From Deltaproteobacteria bacterium (GTDB taxonomy: Bacteria > Desulfobacterota > Syntrophia > Syntrophales > Smithellaceae), in the NCBI GenBank assembly GCA_011046295.1, contig DSAV01000094.1, positions 1-7,428 on the forward strand: a stretch of 7,428 nt of DNA. Reading direction: 5' to 3'. The notes below the pieces were generated by a model. It worked only from the letters and a program-made list of their open reading frames with translations, ran no database searches and was not told the DNA's origin. Of the stretch, positions 1 through 6,674 are shown in pieces. Position 1 is the first letter of the stretch. Every line of letters starts with the position of its first letter. A program made the position numbers and the translations under genes.

Positions 1-1707
1 CAGCAAGAAATTCTTAGTGATAACGCTGATTTATCCGGATTGTCATTATCGCAGGGTGCTTTATCTCCCGGGTTTGATGCGAATAAAACCATTTATATTG
101 CTGAAGTTTCCTATAATATTGAGTCTGTAGAGGTCACTCCCACTGTTGCGGGTGACAGCGCGACGGTTACGGTGAATGGTACGGAAGTTCCCTCCGGCAC
201 AGCTTTCGGGCCCATAGAACTCGATTACGGTATAGATAATTTAATATACGTGGTGGTAACCGCGCAGAGCGGGGCAACAAAGGTCTATGCCGTTGTCGTA
301 AACAGGCTTTTTGAACATCAGAGCGACAATGCAAATTTGGCCAATCTGGTCTTATCGGCAGATACCGCTTTAGATCCCGTATTTTCGTCTGATGACAGCA
401 CTTATACCGCAGAGGTTGCTCACGAGGTTTCATCCATAACAGCTACTCCCACGGCCGAATCTACGACGGCAAAGATTAAGGTGAATGGAAACCAGGTAAT
501 TTCCGGCAGTTCTTCATGGCCAATTGCTCGCGGCACAACTGCGATAAACGTCGAGGTAGTCGCGCAAAACGGCGTAACGACCAAAATTTACACGGTTGTC
601 TTAACCTGGCTTGATGCTCCCAGTAACAACGCTGATTTAGTAGGTTTGTCATTGTCGCAAGGGATTTTAGACCCGCTGTTTGACAGAAATACTACTGACT
701 ATCACGCCGAAGTGCCTTCCAACATTTCGTCTCTTACGGTTACTCCCATCACCGCCGGTGCGGGCGCTGCGGTTAAGGTGAATGGCCAGGCGGTACAGTC
801 CGGGACGGCTTCGCCCGGCATTGCTCTTGAACCGGGTACAAATTACATATACGTGGAAGTAACCGCGCAGGACAATACAACGAAAAAAACATATAATGTC
901 CAGGTGACGAAGTTATTCACAGTGACTTATGTCAGCGAAGGACATACTTCAGGAACAGCTCCCGCGGACACCACTGGCTACAGATATAATGATCCGTTTA
1001 CCGTTTTAGGAAATACCGGCAACCTCATCGGGCAGTATGTCGGAGGAGCCCATGCTGATTCAGGAATCAGGCAAAGCTTTGTTCGGTGGACTGACGGGAC
1101 CAATTATTATTTGCCGGGGCAGACATTTAACATAGAAAAAAATATGACTCTTCATGCTGTTTACACCACGGGCAATAATGTTTTGCGGAAAATCGGCCCT
1201 GCCGGGGGATGGGTTTTTTATGACCACGGAAGCGAAGCAAGCTGGGGCAGGTATCTTGAAGCAGCGCCCGCGTCAACGGATGCGTCAGCGGTATTAGGGC
1301 AGACCATAATGTGGCAATATCCAGTGGGCAGAGTTTGGAATACAGATAGCCGCATTGGCTACGGCCGGTCCAATACACAGAGAATAATGGCTTGGTTGGC
1401 AAGTAATCCTCAGGGCGATATCATTGCCGCTCAGTTTTGTGATGAACTTTCATACGGCGGCTATAATGACTGGTTCCTGCCATCGCAGGATGAATTAAAC
1501 AAAATGTGGGTTAATTTGGCCAGAGGGACTAATGATGATGACGGCATTGCAACATATTCTCCCGTCGGTGATTTCCGTCGTGACATCTATTGGAGTTCAA
1601 CTGAAAGTGACAGAGACGGTGCGATGGGGCGGAGTTTCTTTCACGGCGAAGCCGCCTATTTCTGGAAACAATTTGGCCGGCAGGTTCGTGCTGTCCGTGC
1701 TTTTTAA
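1..1707 (+). CDS. Modular surface protein: cadherin-like repeats, InlB-type repeat, C-terminal DUF1566 (5' partial)
   Basis: The frame is open from base 1, so the start codon lies upstream; the first in-frame TTG (base 40) is inside a repeat and is not a start. The 568 visible residues read as modules. Three cadherin-like beta-sandwich repeats (about residues 6-107, 108-207, 208-306) share an NADL.GL.LS opening and a YAVVV/YTVVL/YNVQV ending strand. Residues 307-390 resemble the Listeria-Bacteroides/InlB B repeat (starts TVTY, then FVRWTDGTNYYLPGQTF). Residues 392-568 are a DUF1566 domain with GPAGGWVFYD near its start, DWFLPS at 490-495, YWSSTE at 530-535 and the terminal VRAVRAF. Such architectures occur in exported or surface-anchored proteins of anaerobes; adhesion or ligand binding is a guess, and no enzyme activity is indicated. 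Signal peptide and any further repeats are outside the window. A strong terminator follows within 20 bases. Domain assignment is confident, function is not. Confidence 0.9.
   Translation, partial: QQEILSDNADLSGLSLSQGALSPGFDANKTIYIAEVSYNIESVEVTPTVAGDSATVTVNGTEVPSGTAFGPIELDYGIDNLIYVVVTAQSGATKVYAVVVNRLFEHQSDNANLANLVLSADTALDPVFSSDDSTYTAEVAHEVSSITATPTAESTTAKIKVNGNQVISGSSSWPIARGTTAINVEVVAQNGVTTKIYTVVLTWLDAPSNNADLVGLSLSQGILDPLFDRNTTDYHAEVPSNISSLTVTPITAGAGAAVKVNGQAVQSGTASPGIALEPGTNYIYVEVTAQDNTTKKTYNVQVTKLFTVTYVSEGHTSGTAPADTTGYRYNDPFTVLGNTGNLIGQYVGGAHADSGIRQSFVRWTDGTNYYLPGQTFNIEKNMTLHAVYTTGNNVLRKIGPAGGWVFYDHGSEASWGRYLEAAPASTDASAVLGQTIMWQYPVGRVWNTDSRIGYGRSNTQRIMAWLASNPQGDIIAAQFCDELSYGGYNDWFLPSQDELNKMWVNLARGTNDDDGIATYSPVGDFRRDIYWSSTESDRDGAMGRSFFHGEAAYFWKQFGRQVRAVRAF
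16..918 (+). repeat. Three tandem ~100-residue cadherin-like beta-sandwich repeats
   Basis: Three in-frame units begin at bases 16, 322 and 622 (periods 306 and 300). Each opens with S(D/N)NA(D/N)L..L.LS, has a (D)P.F....T.Y.AEV strand, a central KVNG/TVNG turn and ends on a Y.V.V strand. Units 1 and 3 are clearly closer to each other in DNA than to unit 2: over their first 51 bases I count 37 identical positions, including an identical 12-base AACGCTGATTTA. More units may lie upstream. Confidence 0.85.
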
Positions 1708-1723
1708 AAATTGATTCATTTCC

Positions 1724-1766
1724 AAAAGAGGCAAAGAGATTTGTAAATTTCTTTGCCTCTTTTTTT
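1724..1766 (+). terminator. Rho-independent terminator of the DUF1566 gene
   Basis: A perfect 14-bp stem (1724-1737 with 1750-1763, core GAGGCAAAGA/TCTTTGCCTC) can extend by a G-T pair and three A-T pairs to a tetraloop. It ends in an eight-T run (1759 aside, T 1760-1766). It starts 17 bases after the stop codon. The A-run on its left side would give a U-run on the other strand, so it may also act as a back-up stop for minus-strand transcription. Confidence 0.9.
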
Positions 1767-1808
1767 AAGGCCATCTTTTTGCATGAATATTCTAACCTGC
1801 TGCAGGAG

Positions 1809-1846
1809 GAAAAGAAAATGCGAATGGCGCCCAAACCGCTATTCGC
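1809..1846 (-). terminator. Rho-independent terminator downstream of the NlpC/P60 remnant
   Basis: On the minus strand GCGAATAGCG (1846-1837) and CGCCATTCGC (1829-1820) form a 10-bp stem with one G-T pair and a 7-base loop, followed by ATTTTCTTTTCC (1819-1808). It lies 35 bases after the stop codon of the minus-strand remnant. It has no U-tract in the plus direction, so it belongs to the minus-strand gene. Its survival supports a once-functional transcription unit. Confidence 0.7.
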
Positions 1847-1881
1847 TTAAAGAATTATTTCGCGCGACTTGTCTTCCGGTG

Positions 1882-2189
1882 TCAGACATCATCGCCGCGC
1901 AGCTCCTTTATACGCACGGCGCGCTGGAATCTTATCCGGAAAAAATCGGAGTCCATGCTGTCAATGCGGATGACCTTACCTGTGGATGAAGCGTGAACGA
2001 ACTGGCCGTTACCTATGTAAATTCCCACATGACCCAGCGGGCGGCGGATGTTGAAAAAAAAGATCGCCTTGAAGCAGCCTTTTACGTTCGACAATTTTTT
2101 ACCGTGTAGTAAGATTGTGCCGAAGCTACGCTCTGGGTTGAAAACAAAAACGCCAAAATTAAAAAAACAAAAAACTTTACACTGAACAC
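1882..2189 (-). pseudogene. Internally deleted, frameshifted secreted LysM/NlpC-P60 endopeptidase gene
   Basis: NlpC/P60 enzymes cut peptide stems of peptidoglycan. From a GTG at 2189 (Shine-Dalgarno AAGGA at 2195-2199, 5-base spacing) the minus strand encodes a 24-residue signal peptide: MFSVK, then a hydrophobic run FFVFLILAFLF, ending in SVASA before QSYYTVK. YYTVK resembles the first strand of a LysM domain. That frame stops at 2082-2084. Overlapping it, another frame from about 2098 reads KIVERKRLLQGDL. After an eight-base homopolymer (2054-2061) a third frame reads NIRRPLGHVGIYIGNG, then FVHASSTG, ending at TGA 1882. GDL...HVGIYIGNG...HASS is the second half of an NlpC/P60 domain, with its catalytic His. 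The part with the catalytic Cys (usually DCSG) and the rest of LysM is absent. The simplest reading is a deletion joining the signal/LysM start to the mid-domain near 2094-2103, plus a homopolymer indel. Assembly collapse remains possible. No active enzyme can be made. Confidence 0.8.
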
Positions 2190-2338
2190 CGTATTCCTTC
2201 AGATGGCGCGCATTCGCATCTCCTTGGGAGACGGATGAAATCCGTCCAGAAGCTTTCTTGAGTGCCGGATTGTGTTTAGGAAAATTAACGGGAAATATTA
2301 AGATCTGATTGCCGACAACGCGCCTCTAAACTTTTGAG
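2190..2338 (-). promoter_or_regulatory. Structured 5' leader RNA of the NlpC/P60 remnant (candidate cis-regulatory RNA)
   Basis: The predicted transcript start (~2338) and the GTG at 2189 are about 150 bases apart with no convincing gene between. A long-range stem GGCGCG (2324-2319) with CGCGCC (2210-2205), extendable by AGA/TCT across a one-base bulge, would close the element just upstream of the Shine-Dalgarno. Inside are a perfect hairpin GACGGAT/ATCCGTC (2246-2240 with 2236-2230, loop TTC) and an overlapping TCTCC/GGAGA hairpin (2231-2227 with 2223-2219). The two inner hairpins share two bases, so they compete at the margin. c-di-AMP (ydaO/yuaA) riboswitches often precede wall-hydrolase genes, but I could not match their conserved core here. 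Class unknown; structure is by eye only. Confidence 0.4.
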
Positions 2339-2344
2339 TGCACG

Positions 2345-2373
2345 CTAATACTAAAGAAAATCATGCATGTCAA
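2345..2373 (-). promoter_or_regulatory. Sigma70-type promoter for the NlpC/P60 remnant
   Basis: On the minus strand a perfect -35 TTGACA (2373-2368) is followed after exactly 17 bases by TATTAG (2350-2345; four of six match TATAAT). Transcription would start near 2338 and run through the structured leader into the signal-peptide codons. Confidence 0.65.
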
Positions 2374-2380
2374 ATATATT

Positions 2381-2407
2381 TTGCAATCTTTTTTAAAAGA
2401 ATATAAA
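2381..2407 (+). promoter_or_regulatory. Possible promoter for mtgA
   Basis: TTGCAA (2381-2386) and TATAAA (2402-2407) lie on the plus strand with a short 15-base spacer, in AT-rich DNA 44 bases before the mtgA start. The spacer is shorter than usual, so this is only a candidate. It would be back to back with the minus-strand promoter at 2345-2373. Confidence 0.3.
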
Positions 2408-2450
2408 AATCGTCACTAAGCAAACAGGCCTTTACGTCTAACAGGTAGAG

Positions 2451-3221
2451 ATGAATATATTTGTGAGACATTGGAAAAAAATAGTATTAGGAGCGCTAAT
2501 TTTTTTCGCAGCCGCGTTTATCGTTGATATAGGGCGGTATTTTTTTTACCCCGATGTGAAACAGCTAAAAAAACATAATCCGGAAAAAACAGCATTTATG
2601 GAATACCGCGAAAATATCTGGCGTCAAAAAGGAGTGCCCAAAAACATCGATAAAAGGTGGGTGCCGTTTTCCCGAATATCTCCCTGGGTGGTTAAAGCGG
2701 TGATTATCGCGGAAGACCATAAATTCTGGTCGCACAACGGGTTTGATTTTGCATCCATCAGGCAGGCGCTCGAGAGGAATATTAGAAAGGGCGAAATTAA
2801 AGTCGGCGGAAGCACGATATCCCAGCAGCTGGCGAAAAATTTGTTTCTTTCCCCGTCCAAAAATCCGGTAAGGAAAATCAAAGAAGCGATACTCACCTGG
2901 CGGCTGGAAAGAAACTTAAGCAAAAAAAGAATTATCGAGCTTTATCTGAATGTGGCTGAATGGGGAGATGGAATTTTCGGCATCGAAGCGGCGGCGCAGC
3001 ATCACTTCTTCCGAAGCGCTTCCGGCCTGACCATGCGCGAGGCGGCAATGCTTGCCGCCATTTTGCCCAGCCCGCTGCGTTACCGGACTGACGGCACGTC
3101 AAGATATGTGGAAAATCAGGCAGATAGAATATATCAGTTTATGATTAATCAGGGCAGTGTTATTGACGAAGATGAGGAAGTTATGAGTGAGAGGGATGAA
3201 AACATTCCCCTGTGGTATTAA
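2451..3221 (+). CDS. mtgA: Monofunctional biosynthetic peptidoglycan glycosyltransferase (GT51)
   Basis: MtgA polymerises lipid II into glycan strands at the periplasmic face of the inner membrane, without a transpeptidase domain. The 256-residue protein has a short basic N-terminus, one membrane anchor (about residues 11-28) and the GT51 motifs in order: EDHKFWSHNG at 88-97, GGSTISQQ at 119-126, RKIKE at 141-145 and RIIELYLN at 160-167. The two catalytic Glu would be E88 and E145, 57 residues apart as in the family. A conserved AAMLAAILPSP follows at 198-208. Length is normal for MtgA, with a 20-residue acidic tail. The ATG at 2451 is chosen for the anchor and a weak AGG (2443-2445) upstream. 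The next gene starts 38 bases after the stop (or overlaps it if a GTG is used), suggesting an operon. A broken peptidoglycan hydrolase gene lies divergently upstream. Confidence 0.93.
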   Translation: MNIFVRHWKKIVLGALIFFAAAFIVDIGRYFFYPDVKQLKKHNPEKTAFMEYRENIWRQKGVPKNIDKRWVPFSRISPWVVKAVIIAEDHKFWSHNGFDFASIRQALERNIRKGEIKVGGSTISQQLAKNLFLSPSKNPVRKIKEAILTWRLERNLSKKRIIELYLNVAEWGDGIFGIEAAAQHHFFRSASGLTMREAAMLAAILPSPLRYRTDGTSRYVENQADRIYQFMINQGSVIDEDEEVMSERDENIPLWY

Positions 3222-3259
3222 ATAGAAATAAGTCCTCGGCAAATAGAAAAACTTCAGCC

Positions 3260-4093
3260 ATGAAAGTAAGATATTTCATTTTTGTTGCCTTGATTTTTGT
3301 CAGCTCCTGCGGGCGGGATGCGGCAGTGAACCGCCACGCTTTTCACCCGGAGGTAACCAGGCCTCACGTCTGGCAGCCACTTCCCGAAGGTGTGCGGGAA
3401 GTATACATCAAAACAAATGATGATGTTTACCTGCAATGTTTTTTTCTTCCCCATGATTCATCACGAAATATCGCTCTTTTTTTTCACGGCAATTCCGGGA
3501 ATGTCTATCGGCGCATGCCGGAGCTGCTTAATTTGTCTGCGACAGGACTCAATGTTCTGGGGGTAGGATACAGGGGATACGGCAAAAGCACCGGCAAACC
3601 CACGGAAAAAGGAATTTATGAAGACGGCGCCTCCGCGCTGAAGTATGCCATGGAAACTTTGGACTACAGCTATAGTGAAATTTTTCTGTACGGCAGATCA
3701 CTGGGCACGCTCGTGGCGCTGGAAACCGCGCGCAACAAAAAAGTTGCGGGAATAATTCTGGTCACACCCCTGACTAGCGGCAGGGAAATAACCAGAGCGC
3801 ACGGTATGAGGTTTCTTTCACTGTTTGTCGGTGATGTTTTGAATAACATGAAAAAACTTCCGGATATTGTTTCTCCCGTGATGATTATCCACGGAGACGC
3901 AGATAAGATTGTTCCCTGGGAGATGGGTAACCGCATTTATGAGTCGCTTACCGGCTCGCGGCAGATGATTACCATTATCAACGGGAGACACAACAATCTG
4001 GAGGAGGTAAATCCCGCTTTATACTGGAATTCCATTTCCGAGTTTGTGCTCGCCTACGGCGCGCCTGCTCTGGATGAATCAAGCAACGAATAA
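3260..4093 (+). CDS. Alpha/beta-hydrolase lipoprotein
   Basis: A predicted serine hydrolase of the alpha/beta fold, 277 residues from the ATG at 3260. The N-terminus MKVRYFIFVALIFVSSC is a lipoprotein signal with lipobox VSSC, so Cys17 would be lipidated and the enzyme membrane-tethered. Fold motifs: FFHGNSG (about 74-80, oxyanion-hole region), GYRGYGKSTG at 103-112, nucleophile elbow GRSLG at 145-149 (Ser147), HGDADKIVP with Asp215, and His244 in NGRHNN. The triad is therefore complete. This layout resembles the YfhR/BEM46-type hydrolases; the substrate (ester, thioester or peptide) cannot be told. A GTG at 3212 in the same frame overlaps the end of mtgA and would add 16 residues before the signal. 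I prefer 3260 because it gives a standard lipoprotein signal, although neither start has a clear Shine-Dalgarno. Probably co-transcribed with mtgA. Confidence 0.85.
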   Translation: MKVRYFIFVALIFVSSCGRDAAVNRHAFHPEVTRPHVWQPLPEGVREVYIKTNDDVYLQCFFLPHDSSRNIALFFHGNSGNVYRRMPELLNLSATGLNVLGVGYRGYGKSTGKPTEKGIYEDGASALKYAMETLDYSYSEIFLYGRSLGTLVALETARNKKVAGIILVTPLTSGREITRAHGMRFLSLFVGDVLNNMKKLPDIVSPVMIIHGDADKIVPWEMGNRIYESLTGSRQMITIINGRHNNLEEVNPALYWNSISEFVLAYGAPALDESSNE

Positions 4094-4136
4094 AAAAAGC
4101 CGGGAACAAAAAACGCAACATCCCGGCTTTTTCTTT
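4094..4136. terminator. Bidirectional terminator between the convergent hydrolase and thiolase genes
   Basis: AAAAAGCCGGGA (4094-4105) pairs with TCCCGGCTTTTT (4121-4132), a perfect 12-bp stem with a 15-base loop. T-rich sequence follows on the plus strand and an A-run precedes it (U-run on the minus strand). The hydrolase stop codon (4091-4093) abuts the left arm; the thiolase stop codon is about 20 bases from the right arm. Confidence 0.9.
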
Positions 4137-4152
4137 TGCTCTTTTCGCTTTT

Positions 4153-5403
4153 TCAGATTGTTTCAATAACACAAGCCATGGACACGCCGCCGCCGCCGCA
4201 AAGCGTGGCCATGCCCAGAGTTTTTCCTCGTTTGCGCATTGAATGTAACAGCGTGACCAAAATTCTGCATCCGGTGGAGCCGACCGGATGGCCCAGGCCG
4301 ATTCCGGAACCGTTAATATTGGTTAGCTCGCGTTTGAGTTTTAATTCTTTCTCGCAGCCCAGATACTGCGCCGCGAAAGCTTCGTTGAGTTCAATCTGCT
4401 CAAAATCACTGATTTTCAAACCGGACTTTTTCATCAGATCGTTTACCGCCGGCACCGGCCCCAATCCCATGACTGAAGGATGACACGCTCCGCGCCCCAC
4501 GGCGGTGATGCGCGCCAGTGGCTTTAAACCCAGCTCTTCGGCTTTTTTTGCCGACATGATGACCATCGCGCTGGCGCCGTCGTTGATGCCGGAAGCGTTT
4601 CCCGCCGTTACTTTGCCGATTTTTGGAACAAAAGCGGGCGGCAATTTTTTCAAATCATCCATAGTTAATCCCGGGCGGAAGTGTTCATCTTTATCGAAAA
4701 TTTTAGGTGCTTTACCTTTCTTTTGCGGTATTTCCACCGGCACGATTTCATCGGCAAAATCTCCCTGGAGCGTGGCTCGCTCCGCGCTGTTGTGGCTGCG
4801 CAGAGCTACTTCATCCATCTCTTCGCGGCTGATGTTATGCATTTCGGCGATAAACTCCGCTGTTAGTCCCATTATGTAAGGTTTGCCCCGATACATATCG
4901 ATTAGCGCTCCTTCTTTGAGCGGGCCTTTTTCCGGACCGGGTATAATATGCGAGCCGCAATGCAGGGCGCGGATTAAATTATCCACCAAAACCTGATCCT
5001 GCAGACGGTAGCCCCACCTTGCCCCAGGCGCGGAATAAGCGACGCCGGACATATGCTCCATGCCGCCGGCTAAAATTACATCCGCCATGCCGGACTGAAT
5101 CATTGCCATTCCCGAGATGACAGCTTCCATTCCCGATATGCAGACGCGGTTAATCGTGACGGCGGTAATGCCTTCCGGTATGCCGGCCAGAAGCTGAGCC
5201 ACACGGGTGACATTAAGCGTGTCCGCCGGTTCCATACAGCAGCCGAAGCGCACATCATCTATGATAGAGGCGTCGATTCCCGCGCGCTTTACCGCTTCCT
5301 TCATTACCACGCTTCCCAGCGTTGCCGCGTTTACATCTTTCAGGCTTCCGCCGAAAGTCCCTACGGCCGTGCGGCAGGCAGAAACAATTACTACATCTTC
5401 CAT
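4153..5403 (-). CDS. Acetyl-CoA acetyltransferase / 3-ketoacyl-CoA thiolase
   Basis: Thiolases join two acetyl-CoA or cleave 3-ketoacyl-CoA, in the cytoplasm. The 416-residue protein shows the family signatures: nucleophile Cys88 in NRVCISG, GGMEHMSG at 113-120, NEAFAAQ at 340-346, His372 in GLGHPVGSTG and the acid/base Cys402 in LCGGGG. All catalytic residues are present. Compared with AtoB-type enzymes (about 394 residues, from memory) it is about 21 residues longer, in a loop around residues 147-175 (LHCGSHIIPG to RGKPYIMG) before MGLTAE. Start ATG 5403 has a strong Shine-Dalgarno on the minus strand. Direction (synthesis or beta-oxidation) and chain length cannot be read from sequence. 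No acyl-CoA dehydrogenase or hydratase gene is next to it; the nearest related gene is the dehydrogenase at the right edge, separated by a diguanylate cyclase. Confidence 0.92.
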   Translation of the reverse strand: MEDVVIVSACRTAVGTFGGSLKDVNAATLGSVVMKEAVKRAGIDASIIDDVRFGCCMEPADTLNVTRVAQLLAGIPEGITAVTINRVCISGMEAVISGMAMIQSGMADVILAGGMEHMSGVAYSAPGARWGYRLQDQVLVDNLIRALHCGSHIIPGPEKGPLKEGALIDMYRGKPYIMGLTAEFIAEMHNISREEMDEVALRSHNSAERATLQGDFADEIVPVEIPQKKGKAPKIFDKDEHFRPGLTMDDLKKLPPAFVPKIGKVTAGNASGINDGASAMVIMSAKKAEELGLKPLARITAVGRGACHPSVMGLGPVPAVNDLMKKSGLKISDFEQIELNEAFAAQYLGCEKELKLKRELTNINGSGIGLGHPVGSTGCRILVTLLHSMRKRGKTLGMATLCGGGGVSMACVIETI

Positions 5404-5410
5404 GTTTTAA

Positions 5411-5417
5411 TCTCCTT
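5411..5417 (-). promoter_or_regulatory. Strong ribosome binding site of the thiolase gene
   Basis: On the minus strand AAGGAGA is followed by seven bases and ATG (5403). It is by far the best Shine-Dalgarno in the window and fixes the thiolase start. In the 155 bases between the cyclase stop and this start I found no convincing promoter or terminator. Confidence 0.8.
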
Positions 5418-5558
5418 TGTATTGAGGTTTATTTTTCAGGGCAATTACAAATCAAATAAGACAAGAGCGAACAGTGGTTTTTGCTGATGCCCATTATGAA
5501 TATTACCCTTAATTCAACAAATCATCTGAAATTGATGAAGTCTCTTGCTCCAATGTTT

Positions 5559-6650
5559 TTACGCGCAGCATTCCACGCGATTGCGCCCTTTCTTTTTGGC
5601 TTCATACAGAGCGGTATCGGCGCGGTGAATAGTTTTTTCAACGTCCTCTTTTGGTTGATATTGTGTCAGTCCCAGAGAGGCAGTAATTATGATATCATCG
5701 CCCAATTCCGGGAATACTTTTTTTTCAATTAGCCGCCGAAGACGTTCGGCAAAGACTTTGGCTCCGTCAATATTTGTCTGTGTCAGGACAATCAGAAATT
5801 CCTCTCCGCCGTAGCGCCCGCAAAAGTCCGTGCTGCGAAGAGTTTCACGGATAATGGCGGCAAATGTTTTTAGTGTCTGGTCGCCTGCCTGATGTCCATA
5901 CATGTCGTTTATATTTTTAAAATGATCAATATCCAGCATGGCCAAACAGAAAACTGAGCCGCCGCGCGAGCAACGATTTCGTTCATATTCGATAAGCTCC
6001 GACAAATGGCGGCGGTTGTAAAATCCGGTCAGGTCATCCCGGATAGCCATTTCCCGGATGATTGAAAAGGACTTTTCCAGCTCGGCCCGGCTGGTGCTCA
6101 GCTTTTGGCGCAGGGCACTGATATAACCCGCCATGACGGAAAAGGCGACTAAAACAAGGGACAGTACGCCCCATTGCAGGTATTCGATATGGAAGTTAAC
6201 TTTATCGGGACGAAAGATATGCATCAGGATAATGTTTGTCCCGTATGTGAGCAGGCAAAAAGCGCTGATATATAAAAACTGACGAGTGTTGAGACGAAAA
6301 ATTCCGAATATAAAGACAAGGATATAAATGAGCAGGAGTACCCCCCTCGCTTCGTTGGCATAATACATGGCGTATGTTGTAACCACTATGCCTATGGATA
6401 GCTGAAGCGAAGTGAGGCTGGGATCCGTAAATCGCAGATTCAGGCCGGTGCGAAAAACGATATATAAAGTTAAGTTGATAAGCGGAATGCCAACCAGGAA
6501 AACAAAAATCGCCCGCCAGTCCATAATGTTTGCTAAACAGGAAAGGTAAACCAGAAAAGCACAGAAAGCATACATGGCCATTGCCATGAAAAAACGGCGC
6601 AGCCGAAGAGCCTGAAGGGGATCATCTTGCGGAATTATTTGGAATAACAT
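5559..6650 (-). CDS. Membrane-bound diguanylate cyclase (GGDEF domain)
   Basis: Makes cyclic di-GMP from two GTP. The 363-residue protein (ATG 6650) has about six membrane segments (roughly 20-40, 47-66, 84-97, 103-118, 125-146, 160-180), a short linker and a C-terminal GGDEF domain. The domain opens with RDDLTGFYNRR, has the metal-binding Asp240 in LDIDHFKNIND, the active-site GGEEF at 281-285, and an inhibitory I-site RSTD (272-275) five residues before it. It therefore looks catalytically active and feedback-inhibited. No EAL domain. The membrane part matches no sensor module I recognise, so its signal is unknown. An in-frame TTG at 6662 would add four residues. I prefer the ATG because a weak GAAG (minus strand, 6660-6657) precedes it and the predicted transcript start leaves almost no leader for the TTG. 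Intergenic gaps on both sides suggest expression on its own. Confidence 0.9.
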   Translation of the reverse strand: MLFQIIPQDDPLQALRLRRFFMAMAMYAFCAFLVYLSCLANIMDWRAIFVFLVGIPLINLTLYIVFRTGLNLRFTDPSLTSLQLSIGIVVTTYAMYYANEARGVLLLIYILVFIFGIFRLNTRQFLYISAFCLLTYGTNIILMHIFRPDKVNFHIEYLQWGVLSLVLVAFSVMAGYISALRQKLSTSRAELEKSFSIIREMAIRDDLTGFYNRRHLSELIEYERNRCSRGGSVFCLAMLDIDHFKNINDMYGHQAGDQTLKTFAAIIRETLRSTDFCGRYGGEEFLIVLTQTNIDGAKVFAERLRRLIEKKVFPELGDDIIITASLGLTQYQPKEDVEKTIHRADTALYEAKKKGRNRVECCA

Positions 6651-6674
6651 GACGTTCTTCAATATTTTAATTTT

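Noticed and set aside
40..1707. TTG at base 40 as the start of the DUF1566 protein
   Set aside because: The frame is open from base 1 and residues before it (SDNADLSG) match the opening of repeats 2 and 3, so the true start is upstream of the window.
1818..1850. A ten-codon plus-strand ORF (MRMAPKPLFA) with an AGGAGG upstream
   Set aside because: It lies exactly on the minus-strand terminator stem and has no following gene to regulate; chance is more likely than a leader peptide.
1753..1989. Plus-strand 78-residue open frame
   Set aside because: It is antisense to the NlpC/P60 remnant and terminator, is rich in Cys/Arg, and resembles no protein family.
1882..2313. A single continuous minus-strand frame running through FVFNPERSFGTILLHGKK into the NlpC/P60 half-domain
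   Set aside because: The neighbouring frame gives a textbook signal peptide with its own Shine-Dalgarno, and KIVERKRLLQGDL in another frame matches the family. The continuous frame is open by chance through T-rich sequence.
2190..2338. Assigning the leader to c-di-AMP, c-di-GMP, cobalamin, SAM, tmRNA or SRP RNA
   Set aside because: I compared it by eye with the remembered conserved cores and none matched well enough.
4136..5410. Several plus-strand open frames opposite the thiolase gene
   Set aside because: They are antisense shadows of a complete, motif-verified thiolase and resemble no protein family.
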